Shown here in pieces: positions 34,830 to 43,894 of a DNA stretch of 64,000 nucleotides. Source of the DNA: Pantoea sp. RIT-PI-b (lineage in GTDB: Bacteria; Pseudomonadota; Gammaproteobacteria; Enterobacterales; Enterobacteriaceae); contig NZ_LGIS01000033.1 of the NCBI RefSeq assembly GCF_001187905.1, positions 496,001 through 560,000 on the forward strand, in the 5' to 3' direction. The notes below the pieces were generated by a model. The model searched no databases, was not told the DNA's origin, and saw only the letters and a list, made by a program, of their open reading frames with translations. The position numbers were made by a program, and so were the translations under genes. The stretch's first letter is position 1. Each line of letters begins with the position of its first letter.

Positions 34830-35238
34830 GGGAAGCCTCAGGCGATGATTATGCTGTTGAACATAAGGCGCGCAGCGTAATGGCGATCGCGCCGCAATGC
34901 GCAACCTCAGCTGCTTCGCAAGATTCCCCTTCGCCGGACACTTCTGTATGTGCCTCTCTGCGCTTCAGCGCCGCATGGGGTTATTAAGTAACCGACCTGA
35001 TGTTTTAAACGAACCCTTTGACGGTTCATCTTTGGTTATCGGCGGGGTGATATAAAGGTTTAATTAAAATGCATGTCATCACCGCGCCCGCAATTTTGCA
35101 GCAGCAAACTGGTAATACCTCCGCTTCATGACTAGATGTTTAACGTCCTTGTTACCACTTTGCGCATCCCTGATGCGCCTTTGCTGGCCTGCGCTGCTGT
35201 GACTGCCCGCGCGCGGTTTACCCTTTTCGGAGTTGATG
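34830..35238. other. 409-bp divergent intergenic region
   Basis: Holds the sigma-28 promoter at 35036-35062 (leftward) and a small hairpin, GAACC-ctttgac-GGTTC, near 35010-35026. The right third should hold the promoter of the GDSL autotransporter, but no clear sigma-70 boxes were recognised. No coding frame here looks real. Confidence 0.5.
35036..35062 (-). promoter_or_regulatory. FliA (sigma-28) promoter
   Basis: Read on the minus strand: TAAACCTT, 11 bp, then GCCGATAA. The consensus is TAAAGTTT-N11-GCCGATAA, so the -10 is exact, the spacing is exact, and the -35 matches at 6 of 8 positions. It points at the chemoreceptor gene about 200 bp away, implying a long 5' leader. Confidence 0.75.
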
Positions 35239-37218
35239 ATGAAAAACCCTAAATCTGCACTTTCTGCTGTTGCGCTCGCCACGCTCAGCGCCTTGCTGGC
35301 GCCAGTTTCCGCGCTGGCGTGGGATAACCTGACGGTGTTTGGCGATAGCCTAAGTGATGGCGGCAACGTGGGTCGCTTCACGTTCGATGGCGTGCAACAT
35401 CCGCTGTATGACGAAATTCTTGCGACGCATCTCGGACAAAATCTGCAAGCCTCGTCGCGCGGCGGCAGCAACTATGCGCAGGGTGGCGGGGTGGCGGTGC
35501 CAGAAATTGATCCCAACCTGAATACGCAGGATCAGCTGGCGAGCTATCTGCAATCCACCGGCGGTCGCGCTGACAGCAACGGGCTCTACATCCATTGGGT
35601 CGGTGCCAACGACATCGCCGCTGCCGTCACCAATCCGCTGACCGCGCGTGAAACCATCAGCACCAGCGCCACGGCCGCAGTGGCCCAGGTCAAAACCCTG
35701 TTAGATGCCGGTGCCGGCGCGGTGATTGTGCCGAACGTCCCGCAGCTGGGTTCGACGCCCTATATGGTGGAAGCGGTATTAAGCGTGCTGGGTTCGGCTG
35801 CCACACCGGCGCTGGTGGCGGCATTTCAGTCGCTGGATAGTGCAGTAACGCCCGATGCCGCCGCGCGCCAGCAGGCGGTGCAGCAGGCTTTTGACCAGGC
35901 GGCAGGGCAGATTTCGTCAATCCCACTGGTGCGCGATGCACTGGCACAGCAGCTGTATGCCGCATGGCAAGTGCTCACCGAGCAGGTTACCGCACTGTCT
36001 GATGGCTACAACCAACAACAAGAAGCGGGATTAGCGGCGCTGCGCGGCAACATCGTGCGCGTTGATATCGCCGGTTTGTTTAATGAAGTGATCGCCAGCC
36101 CCACGCAATATGGTTTGACTAACACCATCGGCATGGCTTGCCCGGTGGGAACGTCGGCGGCGGAATGCACTTCTGGCACACCCGGTTTTACCCGCGCGCA
36201 GGATTATCTGTTTGCCGATCACCTGCATCCCAGCCCGGCAGTCCATGCGATGATCGCCGATTACATTCAGTCGATTCTTGATGCGCCCGCGCAGGTGGCG
36301 GCGCTATCGCAGTCACCGCTGATGATGGCGCGCGATATGCAAAATACGTTGGACGGACATCTGCAGCAGCAGCGTCAACAGCCAGCGAATGCCGGTCAAT
36401 TCAGCGTGTTTGGCGGTTATGCCGGGCAGCATGTCGATTATCGCGGTGAAAGCTGGAATAACGGTGATGCTAACACCGCCAACATCACGCTCGGTATCGG
36501 CTACCAGCTCACCGATAACTGGCAAACCGGCGTGCTGTTCTCCAACAGCAACCAGCGTCAGCAACCCTCCTCCAACTATGATTACAAGCTGCGCGGCAAT
36601 CTGGTGGCGCTCTATAGCCAGCTGACGCTGTTCGATCAGGGCTGGATCAACGCCGATCTGCACTATGCCGATCTCGATTTTGACAGCATCGAACGTGACA
36701 TTCACATCGGCCCGGCGAAGCGCACTGAGCAGAGCAACAGTAGCGGAAAATTGCTTGGGATGCGGGTACAAACCGGCTGGGCGCTGCCGTTGGGCGAGCA
36801 TCTGAGTACCGGACCCATGGCCGGTTACGCCCTGGATTACGGCCGTGTTGGCGGCTATAGCGAAAACAGCAATAGCAGCACCGCGATGCGCTATGGCGAT
36901 CAAACCACGCATTCGCAGATTGGCTCGGTTGGCTGGCGCATTGATAGCAAACAGTGGCTGGTCAATCCGTGGGCGCAGGTCAGTTACAATCACCAGTTTG
37001 GCGATACCGATGCCACGGTGCGGGCTGGGCTGAAATCAACGCGTACTTCTTTTGAGCGCAGCATTGAAGCCGGCGACAAAAACTGGCTGGACATGTCGCT
37101 TGGCGCCAACGTGCCGCTCGGGCAAACGGTGAATGCGTTTGCCGCCGTTTCAACCGTCGCCGGTAACAGTGATTACCATCAGGTCAGCTGGAATGTCGGC
37201 CTGAACGCCACGTTCTGA
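35239..37218 (+). CDS. GDSL esterase/lipase autotransporter (EstA-like)
   Basis: 659 aa from the ATG at 35239 (CGGAG 6 nt upstream; the ATG one codon earlier is also possible). A signal peptide ends near VSALA-WDN. The SGNH hydrolase follows: the nucleophile S37 in FGDSLSDGGN, block II GGSNYAQGG, block III GANDI, and D327/H330 in DHLHPS. From about residue 390 a beta-barrel begins, ending NVGLNATF with a terminal Phe. The esterase would be displayed on the outer membrane. Relatives affect rhamnolipid production, motility and lipid use. A hairpin terminator follows at 37224. Confidence 0.93.
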   Translation: MKNPKSALSAVALATLSALLAPVSALAWDNLTVFGDSLSDGGNVGRFTFDGVQHPLYDEILATHLGQNLQASSRGGSNYAQGGGVAVPEIDPNLNTQDQLASYLQSTGGRADSNGLYIHWVGANDIAAAVTNPLTARETISTSATAAVAQVKTLLDAGAGAVIVPNVPQLGSTPYMVEAVLSVLGSAATPALVAAFQSLDSAVTPDAAARQQAVQQAFDQAAGQISSIPLVRDALAQQLYAAWQVLTEQVTALSDGYNQQQEAGLAALRGNIVRVDIAGLFNEVIASPTQYGLTNTIGMACPVGTSAAECTSGTPGFTRAQDYLFADHLHPSPAVHAMIADYIQSILDAPAQVAALSQSPLMMARDMQNTLDGHLQQQRQQPANAGQFSVFGGYAGQHVDYRGESWNNGDANTANITLGIGYQLTDNWQTGVLFSNSNQRQQPSSNYDYKLRGNLVALYSQLTLFDQGWINADLHYADLDFDSIERDIHIGPAKRTEQSNSSGKLLGMRVQTGWALPLGEHLSTGPMAGYALDYGRVGGYSENSNSSTAMRYGDQTTHSQIGSVGWRIDSKQWLVNPWAQVSYNHQFGDTDATVRAGLKSTRTSFERSIEAGDKNWLDMSLGANVPLGQTVNAFAAVSTVAGNSDYHQVSWNVGLNATF

Positions 37219-37538
37219 GCCGCGCGGCCAGTAACTCATAGTTACTGGCCGCTTCACTGTTGATGAAAATAAATCAATTCTCCGCTGAGGAAATCACGGG
37301 TATTACCCGGTGTTTACGGCTTATCCGCGCCAATCAAAGCCACAACCTGCCTGCGAAAATTCTGTTAATCATCATTTTGTCGCTGCGCTTTTTATCACAA
37401 TTCATGGCGTTGCCTTAAGCAGAACGCCAGGCGGGTTCTCAATGCCGTTGTTTAGATTGGTACTCAGTAACATATTAATTTTCAGTTACTTATACTGCAG
37501 GGGGCAGTTACTTTCTCTTAACGGTTAAGGGGTACACC
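37219..37538. other. 320-bp intergenic region before the AmsF-like gene
   Basis: Contains the terminator hairpin at 37224-37252, then AT-rich DNA with a possible -10 TATACT near 37490. No JUMPstart/ops element is present, so the next gene does not look RfaH-controlled. A 72-codon frame at 37310 has no family features and is not called. Confidence 0.5.
37224..37252 (+). terminator. Terminator hairpin of the GDSL autotransporter gene
   Basis: Perfect 12-bp stem GCGGCCAGTAAC with a TCATA loop, beginning 5 bp after the stop codon. Only two T residues follow, so termination may be weak or Rho-assisted. Confidence 0.65.
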
Positions 37539-39392
37539 ATGACGAATTCGTCCGGCAATACCAATATCACGCCGCAAAATGCCGTTGCGGCAGCGGCATC
37601 TGTGATTCAGTTACGTGATATCGCACAACTACGTGCTACGGAGCCGTCAACTGCAGGTGAAGTTGCTTCGGTACTGGAATATAAACAAGGCACTAAAATG
37701 GGCGGTGGTGTATTTATCTACGATGCTTCCGATACCACAACCGCAGATGATGGCGGACTGAACTTTGTTACCGCTGGAAGAAAGCGCTGGAAGCGTGTGC
37801 TGTTCGATTACAACGCAGTAACGGTGGTTGATTTTGGCGCGGTCGCTGATGGTAAAACTGACTGTGTAGAGGCGGTGAAGCGCATGTTTGCCTGGTCACA
37901 GCGCGTATTGCCTTCGGCTGGAATTCGCTTTACCGCAGGCGTGTTTAGCATGTCGACGTTTGATATCTCGGCCACTGAAATCAACCGTTTTAAAGTCACC
38001 GGCGCATCGGTTAATTTCGGCTATTTTCCGACTACCACGCTGGTGTTTAACTGGGAAACCAAACCGCGCGGCCTGCATTTCTTCAAAGTAAAGGCGCGTT
38101 ACGCCGAGGTTTCCGGTTTTGTCGTCAAAGGGATGAGTTCCAATAGTGGTGAGGATGGCGGCACAGCGTTTAACAAAGTGGGCTTCTTTGCTAACACCAT
38201 CACAGGTGGCCAGTTCCTGCGCGTCAGCAGCATGGAGTTCCGTTATTTGGGCGGGCGCGCACTCGATCTGATCGACACGCTGGATTGTAAAATCGACCAG
38301 TTTTATGCGCGCGGCTGCCAGGACAGCATCGTCTATGCGCGCTGGTCCGATCAGGCTCAGGGTGCGTGGGATCATTCAACGGCGATTGAGCTATCAAATT
38401 TCAACCTGCAAGGCGGCACCCTGAAACCGGTGTTGGATCTGCCGCGTTGTACCCAATCCTTTATCCGCAATGGCTGGATTGAGCATTCCGAATTTGCCGG
38501 TGATCTGACGAACGGTCAGTGGGTGATTGAAGGTTTAGCGATTGAGTCCACCGCTAATCCGCTCAAACTCGGCTACTGTCGCGCCACCATTATTCAAAAG
38601 AGCATTCACAACCAGAGCGCCGGTTTTGATTACAGCACCGATGGCATTGAGCCCTGGGCTCTGCTGGCGGAAGGCGATCGTGGCGTGATGGAGATCTCGG
38701 ATTGGGGCGCGATTATCCAGGGCTCGCTCAATTACGATGTCATCACCTCGCAGCACCATATGGATAACCGTAAAGACGCTGACCAGTGGTTTTACGTCGG
38801 TGAATTCAACTTTTCAGGGTCGTCCACGCAAATACACGTGCGCATTGTCGGCACCGCGCAATATCTTTCGCAAAGTGAAACCCAGGTCGACTTCAGCAAT
38901 CGCACGCCAGAAGGCGCCGCCAATATCTATTTGCAGGCGCGTGACAATGCCGATTCGATTGGTAGCTGGCACAGCGAAGGCTCCAGCCCGGTGGTGAAGG
39001 TGCACATTTCCGGCCAGGGCGCGCGCACCAAACTCTACGTCAAAATCGCCGCCTATACCGGTTTCTCGATTGCGCTGGTAGAGACCAATGGCAAAGATCG
39101 TTATCAGGCCGGTTTATGCTTTATTTTCCGTAAAAGTTTTACCGCCTGCAGCGCCGAAGAGAGTAGAACGCTGGATGCGGCGAAAGTCGTGGCGTTTGAG
39201 CAGCACTGGATTGGCAATAAAGATGTCGGCTTTGGTTACAACAATAATAAAGAGCTGCTGCTGCATGGCCCGACATTTGAAAAAGCGGTGCAAAATCCCG
39301 ATGGCAGCTGGCGTACCCGACGTTTTCTTAAGGTGCGTGTGAACGGGGTGGAACGCAGTATTGAATTAATGAGCGCCACCGATCCCTATTAA
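37539..39392 (+). CDS. AmsF-like exopolysaccharide-processing / tailspike-type protein
   Basis: 617 aa, no signal peptide. The N-terminus NITPQNAVAAAASVIQLRDIAQLRATEPS, then GTKMGGGVFIYDASDTTTADDGGLNFV and WKRV, is the opening of AmsF/WceF-type proteins and of podovirus-like tailspike heads. VDFGAVADGKTDC is the pectate-lyase-3 motif that begins a right-handed beta-helix. AmsF relatives trim or process amylovoran/stewartan-type polymer. Here the gene stands alone, outside any visible capsule cluster, and no other phage gene is near, so it is either a dispersed EPS enzyme or a domesticated depolymerase. AGGGG lies before the ATG. Confidence 0.75.
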   Translation: MTNSSGNTNITPQNAVAAAASVIQLRDIAQLRATEPSTAGEVASVLEYKQGTKMGGGVFIYDASDTTTADDGGLNFVTAGRKRWKRVLFDYNAVTVVDFGAVADGKTDCVEAVKRMFAWSQRVLPSAGIRFTAGVFSMSTFDISATEINRFKVTGASVNFGYFPTTTLVFNWETKPRGLHFFKVKARYAEVSGFVVKGMSSNSGEDGGTAFNKVGFFANTITGGQFLRVSSMEFRYLGGRALDLIDTLDCKIDQFYARGCQDSIVYARWSDQAQGAWDHSTAIELSNFNLQGGTLKPVLDLPRCTQSFIRNGWIEHSEFAGDLTNGQWVIEGLAIESTANPLKLGYCRATIIQKSIHNQSAGFDYSTDGIEPWALLAEGDRGVMEISDWGAIIQGSLNYDVITSQHHMDNRKDADQWFYVGEFNFSGSSTQIHVRIVGTAQYLSQSETQVDFSNRTPEGAANIYLQARDNADSIGSWHSEGSSPVVKVHISGQGARTKLYVKIAAYTGFSIALVETNGKDRYQAGLCFIFRKSFTACSAEESRTLDAAKVVAFEQHWIGNKDVGFGYNNNKELLLHGPTFEKAVQNPDGSWRTRRFLKVRVNGVERSIELMSATDPY

Positions 39393-39400
39393 TGAAAATA

Positions 39401-39423
39401 GCCAGCAACAGGAGGTTGCTGGC
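39401..39423. terminator. Hairpin between convergent genes
   Basis: GCCAGCAAC-aggag-GTTGCTGGC lies between the 3' ends of the AmsF-like gene and the porin gene, flanked by AT-rich DNA on both sides. It can act on both strands. Confidence 0.65.
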
Positions 39424-39433
39424 GGATATTAAG

Positions 39434-40705
39434 TTAAAAATCGTATTGCAAACTTAAACGGTTTTGCCAGAAGTGACTATCGTACAGCGGTGACGTTTGC
39501 ACCCCGGCGAAATCAGTCACACTCAATCCTTTTAGCACGCCGCTGAAGGCCCAGGTGAAATAGACCAGATATTCAGATTGATTAATACTGTCCGAAGCGG
39601 CTGAAGGTTTAAGATCCATAAATGAATATTGCGTACCCAGTGAAAGATTTTCATTCAGTACGTAATTCAGATTGGTGGAATAAGCATTGCCGCTGCCTAA
39701 ATCCTGGGTGCTGGTAAAGAACGGCTGGGCGAAATAGGGGCCGGATGACGTGTTATGCGCATACGGCACGACCAGCGAACCGTTGCCCCAGCTATTGGCA
39801 CTGGCGGCGATGTGGTTATAACCCAGCTTCCAGCTCAGCGCTGGGGTAAAGCTTAGCGCCAGCTGTGCACCGTAAGAGGTGCTGTTCACTTCACCTGCTA
39901 ACGCTTTGCCGTCGCTGGTGCCGCGCATAAATTGCAAGCCCACGTCCGGCTGGAATAACGTTTGTTGCCACTGCAGATGGCTCTCACCGTAGACCAGACG
40001 TGAATAGTCGGCGTACTCTTCGTACCACAACTGACCCGCGAGCTTTTTATCATCCCACTGCGTACCGCGCCCGCCGCCAATCGCCCACATGCCGTTAGTG
40101 CGCTCATCAATATCGGTGTAGGCGGTGGTGTTGAGGAACTGATCGTCGCCCCAGGGCTTATAACGCCAGACTTTGGTGGCATGCAGATAATTGGTGCTGT
40201 CGCCGTAATTCGCATCCACGCCGCGGAACAGAATTGGCGTAATACGCCAGTCGTAGTCGCCGACAAAGGGAATATTGATGCGCTGATCGCCGGCAGTGAT
40301 GTGGAAATCATCCTGCTGCCAGCTTAAATAGGCTTCACCGACGTTGGTTTGATTATCACCAATATCACTAATGGTATGTGCTTCATCGGGATGATCGATG
40401 CCGCGCAGGAATATCGCGCTGACACCCGCACGAAAACCATAGACCGGCGCCGTTTCATATTTCAGGCTGCCGCCATAGCTGGCGGTATCCTGATTGAACC
40501 CTTTGGCGAAATACGCATTATGCGTGGAGTAATAAAGCGTGCGTAAACTGCCGCTCACCGTGCCGCAGGTAAATATATCGCTAAAGCTATTTACCCCGCT
40601 GGCATCGTACTGACAATCGCTGATATTGCTCTGCGTGGCGGCGAATGCCGCCGGAGCCAGAGGGAAAAACAGCGCAGCCAATCCGACACATTTAAGTGTT
40701 TTCAT
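39434..40705 (-). CDS. OprD-family outer-membrane porin
   Basis: 423 aa from the ATG at 40705 (AGGG 8 nt upstream). A signal peptide ends near PAAFA-ATQ. The mature protein is all-beta, with alternating aromatic strands, and ends NRLSLQYDF with a terminal Phe. The ADYGDSTNYLHATKVWRYKPW and YSTNLNYVLNENLSLGTQYSFMDLK-like strands match OprD/OccK-type specific porins for carboxylates and basic solutes. It is the last gene of the leftward catabolic operon, 28 bp after the FAD oxidase, so it probably lets the operon's substrate cross the outer membrane. Confidence 0.85.
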   Translation of the reverse strand: MKTLKCVGLAALFFPLAPAAFAATQSNISDCQYDASGVNSFSDIFTCGTVSGSLRTLYYSTHNAYFAKGFNQDTASYGGSLKYETAPVYGFRAGVSAIFLRGIDHPDEAHTISDIGDNQTNVGEAYLSWQQDDFHITAGDQRINIPFVGDYDWRITPILFRGVDANYGDSTNYLHATKVWRYKPWGDDQFLNTTAYTDIDERTNGMWAIGGGRGTQWDDKKLAGQLWYEEYADYSRLVYGESHLQWQQTLFQPDVGLQFMRGTSDGKALAGEVNSTSYGAQLALSFTPALSWKLGYNHIAASANSWGNGSLVVPYAHNTSSGPYFAQPFFTSTQDLGSGNAYSTNLNYVLNENLSLGTQYSFMDLKPSAASDSINQSEYLVYFTWAFSGVLKGLSVTDFAGVQTSPLYDSHFWQNRLSLQYDF

Positions 40706-40733
40706 TTGCACATCCCTAATAAAAATAAAATGA

Positions 40734-42122
40734 TCAATTCACGCCCGGAATAGGCACATCCGGTAACGTGTCACGCACTTCCCAGCCGCGTAATTTGCCG
40801 GGATTTAATAAATTATGCGGGTCGCAGGCGCGTTTCATCGCCACCACATCGGCGCGCACCATGCCTTGCTTGCCATCTTCAATATGAATCACATGCGGAT
40901 TATTTATTTTCACGCCATTAGCGCGGTAAATATCCATGATGGCGTTAAGACGATCTTCGTCGCTATAGCGCACCAGCGGCAAACCGCTACAGGTGATACT
41001 GCCGTTCATGTCGCGCAGGAATTCAATATGCGACATCACTTCATCGGAGAGTTGCGCTTCCAGCGCTACGGCTTGCTGCTGATAGTTTTCCACCGCATAG
41101 GCGGTTTGCAGGTAAGTTAGCGTTTTATCGATTTTTAGCGCCTGCAGCGTGGTGTGGTTCCAGCAATATTCGATCAGCGAATGGCCGCTGTTTTCCCCCT
41201 CAGCGAAATGGAGGGCATTGCGGCCAGCGTGTTGGGCTACCAGCGCAGCTAGCAACCCATCGCTTTCGCTGCCGACCACTGCAATCACGCCGTGCTTGCC
41301 CGCCACATCAGCAGCGGCCAGATCGGTGAAGTAATCAAGAACCGGCGCAGCGAATACGGCAATCTGGCGTTTTACCATGCCGGGCGAGCGTGCTAACGCA
41401 TCGGCGAAGGCCATCGCTGCCGGGAAGTCAGCGAAGAGGTCGAGACGCTCGATCCAGTCATGACGTGGCGCCAGCGCCAGTTCAATCTCCAGTACGATGC
41501 CGTTGCTGCCATACGCATGATGCAGCAGCAATGCGTCCGGCGCTTGTAGGGTAATAATGCGCGGCGTCTCTTCCATGGTCATTAGTCGCACCGACAACAC
41601 GTTACCCGGCGCGGCCAGCGGACCGTAGTTGATCGATCCAACACCGCCAAATCCACCACCAAATAAGCCGCCGAGCGTCGCCAGTTTCCAGGTGGAGGGC
41701 ATGCAGCGCAGTTCCCAGCCGAGCGGACGCGTATGCGCTTCCAGCTCGCCAAGGCGAATGCCCGCCTGCGCGCGCACCGTGCCGTGACCAACGGCGGTAA
41801 CGGCGTTGAGCCGCGTCATATCGACCATCAATCCGCCGTTCAGCGGAATCAGCTGACCATAGTTGCCGGTACCGCCGCCGCGCAGGTTCAGCGGCACGCG
41901 CTGTTTGGCGCAGGCCGCGACGATTTGCGTGAGCTCCTGTTCATCACGCGGTCGCACCGCCAGTTCTGCAAACTTCTCTTCCAGCTGCGGTTTCAGCACC
42001 GGACTGAACCAGTGGAAATCACGCGACAGACGTTTAACCTTCGGCGCTTCTTTGATCCAGTCGAGTTCAGGCAACGCCGCGACCAGCGCCGCCAGTGCAG
42101 ACTGGCGATCGGAATCAGACAT
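40734..42122 (-). CDS. FAD-binding oxidoreductase, GlcD/FAD_binding_4 type
   Basis: 462 aa. The N-terminal PCMH-type FAD domain has VPLNLRGGGTGNYGQLIPLNGGLMVDMTRLNAV, then LGGLFGGGFGGVGSINYGPLAAPGNVLSV. The C-terminal part ends in ACDPHNLLNPGKLRGW, the DPxxxLNPGK signature of the glycolate oxidase GlcD/D-lactate dehydrogenase group. It oxidises a hydroxy-acid or a heterocycle derivative in the pathway. It is in the same direction as the ABC genes but separated from them by 141 bp holding an inverted repeat pair, so distal genes may be expressed at a lower level. Confidence 0.88.
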   Translation of the reverse strand: MSDSDRQSALAALVAALPELDWIKEAPKVKRLSRDFHWFSPVLKPQLEEKFAELAVRPRDEQELTQIVAACAKQRVPLNLRGGGTGNYGQLIPLNGGLMVDMTRLNAVTAVGHGTVRAQAGIRLGELEAHTRPLGWELRCMPSTWKLATLGGLFGGGFGGVGSINYGPLAAPGNVLSVRLMTMEETPRIITLQAPDALLLHHAYGSNGIVLEIELALAPRHDWIERLDLFADFPAAMAFADALARSPGMVKRQIAVFAAPVLDYFTDLAAADVAGKHGVIAVVGSESDGLLAALVAQHAGRNALHFAEGENSGHSLIEYCWNHTTLQALKIDKTLTYLQTAYAVENYQQQAVALEAQLSDEVMSHIEFLRDMNGSITCSGLPLVRYSDEDRLNAIMDIYRANGVKINNPHVIHIEDGKQGMVRADVVAMKRACDPHNLLNPGKLRGWEVRDTLPDVPIPGVN

Positions 42123-42179
42123 GTTTTATTCCTATTGTTTATTGGGTTCTCGCGCCGCACCTGATGCATGCACATGTTC

Positions 42180-42249
42180 GTAGCGGCGCGATTTATCGCG
42201 CTGTTTCACACTCACCGTGCCAGCAATGCGCAATAAATTGCGCCGCTAC
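42180..42249. repeat. Paired palindromic element, GTAGCGGC family (copy B3)
   Basis: GTAGCGGC plus a GCGATTTATCGC hairpin at 42180-42201, and GCGCAATAAATTGCGC plus GCCGCTAC at 42228-42249. It is organised like copy B1: one unit with a GCGAT stem and an inverted unit with a GCAAT stem. It sits inside the catabolic operon. Confidence 0.82.
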
Positions 42250-42263
42250 GTTGGGTGCGACCA

Positions 42264-43064
42264 TTAGCTGGGACTTAGCTCACTCTCATGCCATGCCGCC
42301 AGCACGCGGCGCGTCAGCCACGACATCAGAGCGAAGAGCAGGAAGCCAGCCAGCGAAATCAGCAGCAGCGCGGCAAACATCAGCGGGATATTGAGCTGAT
42401 AACCGGCCTGCAAAATCTGGTACGCCAGCCCGGTATCGGTGCCGCCGGTGCCGGCAACAAACTCCGCTACCACCGCGCCAATCAGCGACAAGCCGCTGGA
42501 GATGCGCAGCGCGCCGAAGAAGTAGGGCAGCGCGGAAGGAATGCGCAGGCGCAGCAGAATCTGCAGCCGCGAGGCGTGATTGAGGCGGAAATAGCTCAGC
42601 AAACCTGGCGACACGCTACGCAGACCTTGCGTGGTATTGGAGATTATTGGAAACACCGCCATCAGCGTGGCGCATACTACCAGCGACAGCGTAGTGTCTT
42701 TCACCCAAATGATGATCAGCGGGGCGATGGCGACGATCGGCGTTACCTGCAAAAACACGATATAGGGGAACAGCGCGGTCTCGATAAAGCGATTTTGCAC
42801 CAGCAGAAACGCCACAATTGAGCCGATAATAATCGCCAGCACAAACGAGATGACGGTGATTTTCAGGGTGTAAAGCAGCGACATAAACAGCGTCGGGAAG
42901 TTTTGCACCAGACTTTGCGCTACCACCAGCGGTGAAGGGACCAGAAACGTTGGCACCTTGAAGGTGGTGACCAGAAACTGCCACAGCAGCAGCATGGCGA
43001 TGGCGACGATAGCCGGAAATAGCCACTGCTGAAATTGGCGATGTGCCACTAGCGGTTTCATCAT
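42264..43064 (-). CDS. ABC transporter permease, SsuC/TauC/ThiX type
   Basis: 266 aa with about six TM segments. The EAA loop is FRLNHASRLQILLRLRIPSALPYFFGALRISSGLSLIGAVVAEFV, typical of the nitrate/sulfonate/pyrimidine-precursor class. The ATG overlaps the ATPase stop by 4 bp. Together with the ATPase and the NMT1/THI5-type binding protein it forms a complete importer. Confidence 0.92.
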   Translation of the reverse strand: MMKPLVAHRQFQQWLFPAIVAIAMLLLWQFLVTTFKVPTFLVPSPLVVAQSLVQNFPTLFMSLLYTLKITVISFVLAIIIGSIVAFLLVQNRFIETALFPYIVFLQVTPIVAIAPLIIIWVKDTTLSLVVCATLMAVFPIISNTTQGLRSVSPGLLSYFRLNHASRLQILLRLRIPSALPYFFGALRISSGLSLIGAVVAEFVAGTGGTDTGLAYQILQAGYQLNIPLMFAALLLISLAGFLLFALMSWLTRRVLAAWHESELSPS

Positions 43065-43894
43065 TGACTCTCCTTGCTCGCTGCCAACAGGCCGCGCTGC
43101 AGCTGTTGAGCGTATTGGGTGAAGTGCTGGCTGACGCGGAATTCATCATCACGCGGCACACTACTTTCAATGTGGATGTCATCCACCACGCGCCCCGGCC
43201 GCGCCGCCATCATGATCACCCGCTGCGAGAGAAACACCGCTTCCTGAATCGAGTGGGTGACGAACACCACAGTCAGCTTCTGCTCCTGCCATAAATCGAG
43301 CAGATCGCTATCCAGCTTGTTACGCGTAATCTCATCCAGCGCACCGAACGGTTCGTCCATCAACAGCACTTTGGGACGCGTCACCAGGCCGCGCGCAATC
43401 GATACGCGCATCTGCATGCCGCCGGAGAGCTCGCGCGGCAGCACGTGACCAAACTGGCCGAGACCAACCAGCTCAAGGATCTCACGCACGCGCGTATCGG
43501 CTTCAGCACGCGGTACACCGGCTAAATCGAGCGGCAGACGCACGTTTTTATGCACGTTGCTCCACGGCATTAGCGTGGCTTCCTGAAACACGAAAGACAG
43601 CGGCAGATCGCGCTGATTTTCACGGCGATCGCGACGAAACAGCAGCAATTTGCCATCGGTCGGCTCAATCAGCCCGGCGATCATTTTCAGCAAGGTACTT
43701 TTGCCGCAGCCGGATGGACCGAGCAGCGAGACAAATTCGCCCTGACTAATGGTGAGATCGACCGGCAGCAGCGCGCGCGTGCCGTTTGGATAGATTTTTT
43801 CTGCTGACAACACTTCAATTGCCGGCGGCGCCGCAGAACGCGGCACCGCTTGCGCATCGTGATTCAGCAGCGTCAGATGGCTGGCGGTATTCAT
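43061..43894 (-). CDS. ABC transporter ATPase, SsuB/TauB/ThiZ type
   Basis: 277 aa. Walker A GPSGCGKST is at residues 59-67, then LSGGMQMRVSIARGL, with Walker B VLLMDEPFGALDEITRNKL directly after. The LSGGMxxR signature and EPFGALD are characteristic of the nitrate/taurine/sulfonate/thiamine-precursor ATPases. It overlaps the binding-protein gene by 4 bp and the permease gene by 4 bp, so the three are tightly coupled. Confidence 0.93.
   Translation of the reverse strand: MNTASHLTLLNHDAQAVPRSAAPPAIEVLSAEKIYPNGTRALLPVDLTISQGEFVSLLGPSGCGKSTLLKMIAGLIEPTDGKLLLFRRDRRENQRDLPLSFVFQEATLMPWSNVHKNVRLPLDLAGVPRAEADTRVREILELVGLGQFGHVLPRELSGGMQMRVSIARGLVTRPKVLLMDEPFGALDEITRNKLDSDLLDLWQEQKLTVVFVTHSIQEAVFLSQRVIMMAARPGRVVDDIHIESSVPRDDEFRVSQHFTQYAQQLQRGLLAASKESQ

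Noticed and set aside
37310..37528. 72-codon ORF before the AmsF-like gene
   Set aside because: No ribosome site and no family features; the segment looks like promoter DNA.
37219..37538. JUMPstart/ops element before the AmsF-like gene
   Set aside because: The ops core GGCGGTAGC is not present.
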